In this document: in pieces, positions 1 to 11,200 of the stretch
How the letters are laid out: each line of letters opens with the position of its first letter
Numbering within the stretch: the stretch's first letter is position 1
Made by a program: the position numbers and the translations under genes
Assembly: GCA_026168455.1 (NCBI GenBank)
Contig: CM047431.1
Coordinates: 56,226,539-56,290,538, forward strand
Direction of reading: 5' to 3'
DNA length: 64,000 nucleotides
DNA from: Theocolax elegans
Taxonomy: Eukaryota > Arthropoda > Insecta > Hymenoptera > Cerocephalidae
The notes under the pieces: model-generated
The model's input: only the letters and a program-made list of their open reading frames with translations
What the model was told of the DNA's origin: nothing
Databases searched by the model: none

Positions 1-443
1 ATTTTAAGTTACTGAGAGTCAAAGTTGACATTTTAGCACTTTTTTGCATTATATGCCCGTTGTCATGAATTTGTAGCACCCAGGGGATTCATTTTTCACT
101 AAAATATAAATACGACTTTTTTTGTAAAATTTTCTGAATTTTTCATTAAAAATATTTTTAAAGACATAAATGTATGCTGTCACACTCTTGTAAGCCATTT
201 AAACCTTAAATAGTGAAAATCAGCAATTCTGCTCCGGACTCTGGTAACCTAATACTGTCTAAAAGATGTCTTTTTATAGTCAAAAACTGCCTATAAATTT
301 CCAGAGTGGGTCTAAATCATTAAGATCACGTATGGTCAAAATATCTGGGAACAGTGCCCGAAATATTAATATAAATGTATAATTGCTGCCTTATAACGAT
401 GAATCTATTAGCATGATCATTGCAAAAAAATGTATGCACTTAC

Positions 444-504
444 CTTGGAGTCGTAGAAAAGTATCTCCACTTGTTTCAGTATCCATCTAATCCCCTGTAA
501 GCTG
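444..504 (-). CDS. Orphan candidate internal exon, minus strand
   Basis: A 61-nt stretch on the minus strand has a good acceptor (T-rich tract then TTTTTAG at 511-505) and a consensus donor (AAG|GTAAGTG at 446-437). The frame is open across it and reads SLQGIRWILKQVEILFYDSK, a normal-looking protein composition. I do not recognise the protein. It lies opposite the strand of the calcium channel gene and upstream of that gene's first visible exon, so it would belong to a nested or overlapping gene continuing to the left, or to an old mobile element. No partner exon was found in 1-440. Confidence 0.25.
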
Positions 505-2093
505 CTAAAAATACAAATATTATTATACAATTATAAAAAATTAATTTTTAAACATTTATAATGCTGAATTTTCAATTTTACAACCACATTAAGAATTATG
601 ATACTAATCTGAAGGATTACTATATATATACTATTTATATTAATATATTTATAGTAATCCTTCAGATTAAGTATCATAATTCTTAAAGTGGTTGTCTTGT
701 TTGTTTACAATGTTGAAAAAATTTAGAAAATAAAAAAAATTGTTATTGCACTTCGGGGGTAAAAGACGATTACTGCTAAAAGCTAAAGTTCGGGCAACAA
801 TTTTCATCCCGGGAATAAATACCTATTTTACTCCATAAGTGCATAAATAACTATTATTGCGAGTAAGATTTTAGTGGAAATAATTTGATTAGGATTACCA
901 CGGGTTTAATAATTTTATTTTAAATTGTCGATTGAAGTTCGTGTTGATCGTAGCAATCTACATCGTCAGGTATTGATAATTTCTTAATATAAATAATAAC
1001 AATAAATAATTTTGGAAATAAAAACTTTCGGAGAACTTTATACACTAATAATAGATTAAGCAAAAAATCCATATATTATACTTGAAAATATTACGTTTGT
1101 TATCTACTTTATTATATGCATAGATGTGATCAGAAATGGGGTATTACACGGTATATTATGTTTGTAACAAGATGTAAACTCGATGATGTATATCACTATA
1201 GAAGGAGATTCACAAGGGTTTAATTAATCATCAAAAGGAAAAAAGCTCCGAGGTTTTTGTTTGAGATCGCTTGTCCAAAAGAAAATAATATTAGCTTTCT
1301 TTCGTTTTCATATATTTCGTATGATTTTTGTTTGATTTCCCTGTCATAATCATTTACGTACATATTATCGCCTACGGAATATTTTTCGTAATAATCAAAT
1401 AAACTATGTACAAATAAATTATCTAAATTTTTTGTCCCAAACATTTAGTTTATCAGCAACACATTATTTTGGTAAAAGTTCTCAAAAAAAAAAAAATATT
1501 CTGATAATGTTTGACGTTGAAAATGAATCCGACGGTAGGTCAGGAATACGAATGGTAGTTATCGTTAGGCGTTAACGAGAAGTAATTCAATGTGGTGAAA
1601 GTAGGTAAGGTGCAACACAACGTGCGAAACGATCAATAAACGGATCAGCATACACCAAACCGACTACTCTATACTCTACACAGCAACTAACACGTTTCAA
1701 ACTCATCATCTTACAAATAGAATCAGATTCTTTGTCAATCCTAACCATCCATCGGATCTGTCTATCTCATCTGCAAAACTGGTAACAACGATCGATCGAT
1801 AACACGAACACAATATCTATACTCTACATCATCTCTGAATCATCGAATCATCATCTCTCACCCATCAGATTAATTCCATCATCATTCGATCGAAAAGATC
1901 AAATAATCGAATTCACCAGGTTGTCATTGAAATAAAATATCGATAATAAATGTATGACGAACCGATAATCTCATCTCATCGTAAAAATCCAGAGAACGAA
2001 TCCGTATATACACATATCCAATACATCCATCCTCCCCAAAGATAGCTTGAGATAACATCCTCTAATAAATTGCAAATGAACCTCGGGCAACAG
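505..2093. other. Non-coding stretch upstream of the first channel exon
   Basis: Probably intron of the calcium channel gene. It holds the inverted repeat at 581-694, AT-rich sequence, and a block at about 1660-1925 rich in CAT/CTC triplets whose composition differs from its surroundings. A 74-codon minus-strand ORF at 1220-1444 has ordinary amino-acid composition but no family I recognise and no splice context, so it is not called as a gene. Confidence 0.5.
581..694. repeat. Small palindromic (MITE-like) inverted repeat
   Basis: The left arm begins CAACCACATTAAGAATTATG and continues through ATACTAATCTGAAGGATTAC. The right arm at about 651-694 is its near-exact reverse complement, ending AAAGTGGTTG. 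The arms are about 45 bp with a short TA-rich loop. It would fold as a hairpin and looks like a small non-autonomous DNA element. The target-site duplication is not resolved. Confidence 0.8.
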
Positions 2094-5000
2094 TAGAAGA
2101 AGAGCAGGAGAAAACAGAGCAAGCTGTGAGCACCCTGGAGAACGACCTACCGAACGAGGAGGAGGACGAGGTGAACAAGGATGAGGAGGAGGAGGATGAC
2201 GACATCGACCTAGCCGATCTCGACGACGAAACCTCGTTGGAAAGTTCGTCAGCCTCGGGTATGAAGAACGACGACAGCGGTGGTTGGGTTCGCGCGGCAC
2301 CTCGTCCAATATCATCCTCTCTTCGATCTCACTATCATCAACATCGTCGCGTGGTCGAGCCTACGACGTCGTCGCCTAGCGTCTCGTATCGGGAACCAAC
2401 GGCACCTCCCAAAGAGAAACCAAAGAAGAAGAAGAGCATCTCCTCCTCGATAAAGAGTAAACTGACGGGTAGCCGTAGGAACAGCGAGAGGGAATCGAGA
2501 TCTATCGCTAATGGATTGAAGATGGCTCAAACCCAAGCGATCGCCGTGGCTGGTTTCCTGGCGGACGTTGACGCTGGACAGTGGAAAGTCTGCGATACCT
2601 GCTTCTCTCATCGAGCGTCGTATCACGGAAGAGGTGAACCAACGATGGATCATCCAACTTTTTTTATTTCCTATATATTATATATTATATATATATGAAT
2701 ATATGTACATGTTTTATTATTGTCGCGATTAAAATCCGGTGGGTGGTTAATTAGATGGTTACAGAGGATATTGGTGGATTGATATGGTTATTCTAATTGT
2801 ACCCTTTTATAGTAATCGTTATTTTTGTTTCGAATGTCCGGTAAGTTACCGACCGCGCAAAAAAATAGATTATAACAGTTATTTTAAAAAATACGCAATT
2901 TTATAAAAATCCGAATACAGAACTACACTAGATGATTAAGTAATGTAATTCTACAAAGTTCCAGATCAATACAATAAGAACACTTTAAAACATTTCTGCA
3001 CCCAAAAATTACGGAAAATCGTTCACTTTCGAACTTTGTAGAATGACTTATTACTGAATGATTTAGTGTAGTTTTGTATTCGGGTTTTGCATAAAATTGC
3101 ATATTTTTTAAAATAAATGTAATAATTATCTGTGATTGCTCGGTCGGTAACTTACTGGGTATAGCACCCCCTTCACGATTAGTATTTAAATTATATTTCT
3201 TTCAAACGATTCGTAAAAGTTGTTGAAAACGCGTACAGTATTTTAAACAGATTGTATTATTCGTTTACAACTAGAATACCGTTATCGATGCAGTTGGATA
3301 ATAATTACTGACACATTGCAATGTCATGACCGTACACTATGAGATACATATAAATATACACTAAGAAAAACGTTGTATTAAAATAATTATATTGTGTTGT
3401 AGTAGCGTGAACATGTATACTCGGAATATCGTAATTTATCTATTATTATATTATTATAATATTATGTATATTTTTATTTTTATTATAATCGTGTTAAAAA
3501 TTATGGTAATCCGAGTATGTACTCACGTAGCTATATACAAAACAATATAACAATTGTTAATACAACATTTATCCGAGTGTACGTAGCCATTATTATACGT
3601 TGCTATAATCGATGTCGCTTGAGTATCATGTTGCCTCTATTTCCTTCTAAACTATACAATTTCTTGGGAATATTTCTCCAATATTACGTAACTTTCGTAA
3701 TATTTCAGTAATATTACCATCACATTGCCTGGAATGTTTAACAGCGTACTAAATATTACGTATAACAATCACTTGTAGTAACCATATATATATATAACTA
3801 CCCATATCAATTCGAACAACTACTTTCCACTGACCGACTCTTAAGAATCATCTGATTTTGACTACCTGGATGGATTGGCGTCACGCAAGAATCACGAAAT
3901 TTTGTCGCGATGCTCTGTACCTCGTGAAAAAATATCGCGATTTCTGCGTAGTCGTATTTCTAGGATACGGTCTAATTTATATACAGATATATATATATGT
4001 ATTGTTGAGTATATGATGGGAATGCGCATTGTGTGGATAGAACGACACGGACACGGAGAAAAAATTGGAATTTGTCGATCGACATTATATATCCGTATAT
4101 ATTATATATATTTATAATTATAACGGCTATATTTTTAGAAAGCATTTGAAAATTTTTCTCTGCGTCGATGAATGAGAGGTGTGGTGTGTTCCCTATGTAC
4201 GTTACGTTGCCGTAATTTTCGTTATTATTAGTTATGATTATACCCAATTTATAACAGCAACACAACAATGAAAGTATAAAGAAACACGTGATTTAGTTTA
4301 ATTTCGTTTAGGAATCCGTATCGACAAAGGTGCAGTGTAAATCGATCCGATAGATATTAGAATCTCTTTTGCACGATTCGTAAGATTTTTACGGTAGATC
4401 CATATACGCACACATATATAGTGGTATATTTAAAATTAGAAAATCCAATTAGTATATATATATATATATTGATTAATATATGTGTATATAAATATATTTA
4501 AATAACTTTTTGTTCTGAAAATAAAATAATGTACGTACACGAAGGTAAGATAACGATACGATAGGAGATCTATAGAAAATACATCGAGGATAGATACATA
4601 ATCGTATAGCAGCCACTTTTTATGCGGTTGTCGAACGTTGCTCGAAGCATGCGTTTTTATTATTTTTCTTTTTTTTTTATCATTTGTTTATTTATTTTGA
4701 ACCCTCTGCGCAGGCACTCACTAACACTCAACTAACACTTTACGATTTGTTTTACATCAGTTTATTTTAATTTAAGTATTATATCTCTTTCCTTAATTTT
4801 TTGGGTTAGTTAATTAATATTTGCCTACGTATATGCTTTATAATACGGCTTGTGCCTCTATAACGATGAATAAATGTCGGACGTATGTACGGCTGTGTGG
4901 AAGTTGATTGGTACAATATCACAATGGAGTTTCAATTTCAAGGGAAAAGCTTTTTATTAACGAATCTTAATTTGCTTATATATATATATATTTACCGATT

Positions 5001-7181
5001 GCGAGTGAAAAATATATATTTATTCGTCTGTCGAGTACTCGTAGATGTTATCCAAATTTATTAACCATGTTAAATTTTGAGGAAAAGGAAAAATGATGCT
5101 TCCGATTAATTGGATGAATATATATGTGTACCGATCAATTTTCGCGTTGTGGAAACGATTGCAAGTGTATATTAGCTAGCGCGCTCGCGTACGTAGCTGA
5201 AAATACGTAATATTTCTTGGCGCATGTGATATCGATGATTCGTGAATTTAGTGTCCTGGGGTCGAGAGAGTAACGGAAGCGTCGGCGCAGAGCGGCTGTC
5301 CCACAGCCTTCCCGGAAGTCCGGCCGACAGGAAACCGAACTTCGAGGTGATCGGAAGCGCCGAGAGTCTCGTTGGAAGGGTGAGTTCTCACTTGCAAACG
5401 TATTGTATATCATATAGCATCCTCTTCACGAGATGTGGCATCTAACATCATGGGGATCTGCACCTTATTTCAAACCCCAAATATTATATTTTTAATATTT
5501 ATAAAATATTACTTATGTCGACTGTAGTATAACTAAATTAATTAATATTTTTATCGGTCTTACAGTCAATTATATGGGCAATCAGATTGCCCCTACTTAT
5601 AATCACCCCCGAAGAATCTATAAAAATAAAAATAAAAAATATAAAATATAAAAAATAAAAACACTAACTAAACATAAAAACAAATTATTAATAAAGCAAT
5701 CTATTTATTAATTTATTAATAATTTGTTTTTATGTTTAGTTAGTGTTTTTATTTTTTATATTTTATATTTTTTATTTTTATTTTTATAGATTCTTCGGGG
5801 GTGATTATAAGTAGGGGCAATCTGATTGCCCATATAATTGACTGTAAGACCGATAAAAATATTAATTAATTTTTTTAATATTTAATTAAGGTGTCTGTAC
5901 GAAATTCATACTCGGAGGGAAAATCTTTCAAAAAAAGGTAATTATTACATTTATTTAAAAAAAAATACGCATGTTTATGGTACATCCGAATACAGAACTG
6001 CATTAGATAATTAAATAATAAGTAATTCTACAAAATTCCAGGTCAATACAAGAAAGAGACCCTAAAAAATTTCTGCACCGAAAAATCATGGATAATCGAA
6101 CATTTTCGGTGCAGATATTTTTTGAGGTGTCTTTATTGTATTGATTTATTATTTTATTATCTAGTGCAGTTCTGTATTCAGGTTTTACACAAAATTGCGT
6201 ATTTTTTAAATAAATAGTAATAATTATCTTTTTTGCTCAGTCGATAACCTACCAGGTATGTCACCTCCTTAAGAAGATGTGATAGCCAAATTACAGGGAT
6301 CTACTTTTAAAAACTCAAAAACTTTCTGCAATTATCGAACTAAAAATCTGGAAATATACATACGTGATACTTGAGTAATAGAAAAGAAACTGTCAGAGAA
6401 AGTTTTTAGAAATAATTAAGTTTAAATTAATTAAAAATTATTAACCTCTTTTCGTCGGTAATGATTAAGTGAAAAATTGATCCTTGTGGCTGCACAAAAA
6501 TCTCGATTATTTATATAAAAAAATTTTGAAAAAATCATATACTACTATTCAAAGTAAGTAGAAGAGCGTTACAGAAAAATTATTTGTAAAGAATCAACCC
6601 ATTGTTAATGTCCAAATCAAAGGGATTTTCACGTTAATTCGGTATCCCTATCTGTGGAAACGTTCTACTACGATCAGCAATAAGGAAAAAAAATTGTTCT
6701 TTTTTTTATTTAATGAAAAAGATATAGGTGCATGTCAATAAATTGAGACATGATCCAATGAATTAAATGAATTTAAATGAAAATATTGAACGAATATATA
6801 AGACGATGATGAAAAACGTAATTGTCGCAGGTCCTAGTGGAGCAAGGTTTGGGTAAATACTGCGACCCGGAATTCGTTCGGTACACGTCGCGCGAGATGC
6901 AGGAAGCTCTGGACATGACGAGCGAGGAGATGGACCGAGCGGCGCATCAGCTTCTACTCCAGGAGCGTCGAGGTCAGCCGTTGAGCTACCAACTCCAGGC
7001 TCAGCAGCCGAGTGGCAACACCCTGCAACCGCCAGGTGCGGATGGGCAAAACTGGAGCATCACCGGGTTGAACCCGGCTAGTCATTCACCTGGCTCGACC
7101 GTCGACTACCAACCCCTTCAAGACGTGCATCACCAGTCTCAGCAGCAACCCCAGTACCGTCAACTCCAGCCGCCTTCTTAG
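2094..7181 (+). CDS. Ca-alpha1D: L-type voltage-gated calcium channel alpha-1 subunit, C-terminal exons (partial)
   Basis: Pore-forming subunit of a plasma-membrane L-type calcium channel in muscle and neurons; only the cytoplasmic C-terminal tail lies in the window. Exons: about 2094-2633, 5252-5379, 6831-7181 (stop TAG 7179-7181). The last exon reads [20 protein letters not shown] and continues with [10 protein letters not shown], matching the conserved end of insect Ca-alpha1D (GKYCD..F then REM.EALDMT.EEM..AAHQ). Phases agree: the first exon ends one base into a codon (AAGAG|GTGAAC) and the second starts with the missing two bases; the second ends at a codon boundary (GGAAGG|GTGAGT) and the third starts at one. 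The first exon is acidic (EEEE/DDD runs), then Lys/Ser-rich, with no catalytic motif; its left boundary (CAACAG|TAGAAG) is uncertain because the frame stays open back to 2069. The tail ends Gln-rich. IQ motif and membrane domains must lie upstream of the window. The last exon is secure; the 2.1-kb exon rests on phase and context. Confidence 0.82.
2838..3159. repeat. MITE-like palindromic element, family A copy 1
   Basis: Left end CCGGTAAGTTACCGACCG and right end CGGTCGGTAACTTACTGG are inverted complements. The inner arms are also complementary (the left arm contains AAAATCCGAATACAGAACTA, the right arm GTTTTGTATTCGGGTTTTGC). It lies in the intron between the first two visible channel exons. 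Related copies are at about 5915-6258 and 26935-27258. Confidence 0.8.
5535..5873. repeat. Long, nearly perfect fold-back element
   Basis: Two arms of about 160 bp are almost exact reverse complements around a short loop near 5695-5706. The left arm contains ATATGGGCAATCAGATTGCC and the right arm GGCAATCTGATTGCCCATAT. Each arm also carries a small internal palindrome (GGGCAATCAGATTGCCC). It sits in the intron between 5379 and 6831. The lack of arm divergence suggests a recent insertion or an arm kept identical by gene conversion. No coding capacity. Confidence 0.9.
5915..6258. repeat. MITE-like palindromic element, family A copy 2
   Basis: Shares with copy 1 the order ATACGC...CCGAATACAGAACTGCAT...AATTCTACAAAATTCCAG, a central GCACCGAAAAATCATGGATA palindrome, and the right end GCTCAGTCGATAACCTACCA. 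The outer left terminus is degraded or truncated. It begins about 40 bp downstream of the fold-back element at 5535-5873. Confidence 0.75.
6290..6480. repeat. Dispersed repeat, copy 1 (partner at 39966-40180)
   Basis: GCCAAATTACAGGGATCTAC here matches GCCAAATTGCAGGGATCTAC at about 39972. Both are followed at similar distance by a GTCGGTAAT..TTA.GTGAAAAAT segment. Boundaries are approximate and the element type is not recognised. Confidence 0.55.
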
Positions 7182-7406
7182 CGAACCGCCGCCTCGCGCT
7201 CCCGCGAGATGCTCACCTCCTGAGCTGACCCCGCGGATTAGCTGCTCCGATCATCTTGATCACCTTTCACCGCCGCAATCAAACGATCTTTGCGATCGAT
7301 CCTAATCATTTTTATCTACCCACCCCACACTTTTATTTTATTTTATAATACATTTTACGTCATTTTAATCAATGGCTATCGTATCCATTAACCAAGCGGG
7401 TTACAA

Positions 7407-7412
7407 AATAAA
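7407..7412 (+). terminator. Candidate poly(A) signal of the calcium channel gene
   Basis: AATAAA about 225 nt after the channel stop codon, in AT-rich sequence. Other AATAAA hexamers follow, so a longer 3' UTR is possible. Confidence 0.4.
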
Positions 7413-8256
7413 TCAATAATTCATCATTAATATTTCATTAAATATTATCAATTTTCGACTCATGATTACTCGGAAATTTAATTAATAATTCATTTTTGTT
7501 TGCCAATCACTCACAGATTTCACTAATTATTTTACGATTTTCCTGACGATTAATTATTATTATTCACTGATTAAATTATTCGTGTATTTTATTTCATTAT
7601 CGATACATATATAATGTTTCGAGTAAACAACGTACGGATACAAAACATTTTTTAAATGCAACAGTTATTTCTAAAGGTACGCGGAAAATCTTTATATAAT
7701 TAGTAATTAACGGTTAATTTAAAAAAAAACTTTCAAATATTTAATAATTAAAAATGAATTGTTAATTAAACGTTCTAGTAATTAGTAAAAAAAAAATTGA
7801 ATTACACTCTACTTCCCAGGAAGTGACTAAGAGCTCCGTAAGAGTGAAAAACCGTGCGATTCTTGGGTTGAGTGACTCTTTGTTTTTTTTACTCACTAAT
7901 ACAATCTTTTCACACCCCTCGTATTAAGAAAATTGAAAATTGTTCTCATATCCCTGCAATTGCAAAGTCAATTTAATCGCCTCCGTATAAACTTCGTAAG
8001 ACCGAAAATTTGGTCGATTGCAGAGAATAAACGTATAATGTATATTGTACGACGGAAAGTTAAATTGTCGCGACATATATATACGTATTCGTATAGGGTA
8101 ACGTGGTGGATTGATTAATTTCCCCCTCCCCGAAAATCTCGATCGCAAAGATCGTTTCGCAACGTTGAAAAGGAGAAGACGGTAAGGTCGACCGAAACCT
8201 CTGTAAGCTCAAAGTTTCACCGACGATTTTTTAACGACGAACTCAATACGTATGTA

Positions 8257-8296
<40 letters not shown>

Positions 8297-11200
8297 GTAT
8301 ACCGAATTTTCGTGCGTCAATAAGATTTTAGTTAGTTGACTAATTGGGCGACCTGTAAAATATATATACATTCAAAATAAAAAGGAAAAAAAAAAAAGGA
8401 AAAAATGAAGCGACTTGCGTAACTTTCGGTGTACAATGATGTGTATGAGCGACACTACGATATTATGCACAAATACATTTTTACAAACAACTCTGTAATT
8501 AGCACAGTAAGATCTTGGTAATTTATTATACGAGTATATTGCGTACATGTATAGTCGGGTTACGCGGTACTTTGACTGGATCTCGGTTAGCACGCGATAT
8601 TCAGACGTATTACCGCAGGAATATCGATGAACTTCTATACTTCTATACTTCACATTTATATTTCGTTAAATGTTTTCAAACTCCTAGCAATATTGAAACA
8701 TCTTACATATATAGTACTACACGGTGTTTAATTGCGATGCGAAATCGGAATTGGATATACATTTTTATTACACTGAATTTTTCTATAACGGTATAAAACA
8801 AAAAACTAATCAATTGATTATACATTTAAATATTATTACTGATAAGATGTTATGCCGTTTGATTTACAATTCGCGATTTGATATACGACGAAGAATTTTA
8901 TAAAACGTTATTTGTACGACTGTGCAATGTTAATGTTGAACGAAACGCGTTATACGGAACGCGTAATCAATGATATTAAGTCATAAATTTTTCGTTATAC
9001 AATTTTTAAAATATTACTATAGCGTACCGACACTTTGTTGTTATATTTTAGGAAAATAATGTTACAATTGGTTCGATCGAATAAGTGCTATAGTTAAATG
9101 TGGCCAATTGCATTTCGGTGATTAGAAATTTTAATAAATCAAATTTAATATCCGGTAATAAGTCAAATTATTCGATATCGTATAAACAATCAATTGTGTG
9201 ATTTATGATGACTCGTATATGTATACATACAGTCACTAGACGTACAAGATACACATAAATATATTTAAAGAATATCCGCGCAATATTCCTGTACACAATA
9301 TTGCTGAAATATTAAGTGCTCACCGAGTTGAACGAAATAACGTTCGCATTTTCATTTCACTCGTATAAGGGTGTTTGTTCGCGCAATCGGGCTGAATATT
9401 GCCTTTTCACGCAGGGATAGAAAAAAGAAAAAAAAGTTCTAGTCGCTCGAACGAGAAAAGTCGTATATGTAATCCAACAGCAGCGTTAAATTATTGTAAT
9501 GTTAAGTCGAAATTTTGTTGTAAATATCACACGGAGCGTTTTCAATTTTTTTTTTTTAATATTGTAATTGTACGTTATGACCAAGACTAAAGGAAATTAT
9601 TTGGTTCGTTGATTCGATATAGATCGATTTCAATGGGTCACGAATACTCGTATTTTTAAAAAAAACTATGATATTATCCGAGTTTGAGGAACGTTTTTTA
9701 AATATTCTTCTTTTAAGATGTGTGTTACATTCTGGTTTTAGCGATCACGTTTCTATACCAAACGATTTCACTCGTAAATTAATAAAATTACGCTTTCGAA
9801 TTTTCGTATTTTGTCTCGATACTTTTATGTGAAGAATTATTGTTTATCCCTTTGACTTGCACATTTCTCTTGGTAATATTATTGGATGCAAGTCGAAATT
9901 CAATTATTCAATCAAGCAAATACAGATGTGATACTTTGATTGAAGATTCATGCAGATTTTTTATTAAATTTGTAAGCACTTCACTTCGAATCAGTAATTT
10001 AGTAATATTTAAATTTCTTATTTTACGTCAATTAAAATGCAATTTTCTATATTTATTATTGTTCAGTCTGAAAATCATACTTGACACTGTATTTTGTTAA
10101 AAGAATAATAACAATATACACGCGACTTTGTTTATTATGCAGTTTGCAATCTGAAAATATGATTTTATTCTATAAAAATTCATTAACATTCAGGGAACTT
10201 CAAAGACGAATCAATTTTAAATGACTATGACACTTTTATCATTATGTTCATTATTCTATTATCATTTGAACTAAAACATAGTAAAATATCAAATTCAATA
10301 TCACTGCGTTATATAGTCAAAAGGTTAGACAAATATTCTTCACCTTCGACATAAATAATTTCGAAACACGTGGTCGATAAACCAAATTTTAAATAATCTC
10401 TCAGAAAACCACATTTGAACCAATTTATACCATAAAATCACGACTTTTCTTGATACACAACTTTTCGTATATGATTCCGTGTACGCGCGAGTGTGTAACA
10501 TTATGATTATTCAGTTAGTATTTTGAGGCGTTGACCATTTTCATTTATCATTTTAACACTCACGTTTTATCCGTTCGTCCTCTTATATATACTTTCGCAT
10601 TTAAGTATATCTTTTACCTTCCCCCTCCGGTTCTCCCACTCAAGGTGCATTAGCTTTTAGCGAATTTAAACGGCGTTATTCACGAGCGGCGAGCTGTGTA
10701 AATACGTGTAAATGAAGAATACATATACGATTCACTTGTATTTGTAATTTGACAGGAATTTTTATCGAGTAACAAAACTTTATAGATTTTTGTGAATAGG
10801 AACAAATTTTTATATAACAATCGTCCTTCGATTTACTATGTGAGGAGGATACAAAAGAAAATACTTAGAATTTACAACAACAAAAAATTATTAAGAGGTA
10901 TATATATATATATATGTATATCCATTCAAATTTGATATTTGAGGCAAGTTTTAAAAGAAAATAAAAATTCGACATTGTTTATACATAAATAAATATATAT
11001 ATATATTAAATTCACCACGATTCATGAAAACCGTTAAATGTTATATGTGTGATAAGAAAAAGAAAAAATAACAAAACATGAAAAAGAAATATATATATAT
11101 ACATTTATGAAAACCTTAATAAAATTAAAAAAAAAGTACCGCAGTCTTTGAATAATGTGATTGATGTATGATAAAAAAAAAAGAGAATTTGTGTATAGCG

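Noticed and set aside
1..440. Possible further minus-strand exons beside the orphan exon
   Set aside because: Acceptor-like sites exist but no open frame with a matching donor was found; the stretch looks like AT-rich repeat sequence.
1971..2653. Long minus-strand ORFs opposite the 2.1-kb channel exon
   Set aside because: Arg/Pro-rich mirror frames of a coding exon whose phase fits the downstream channel exons.
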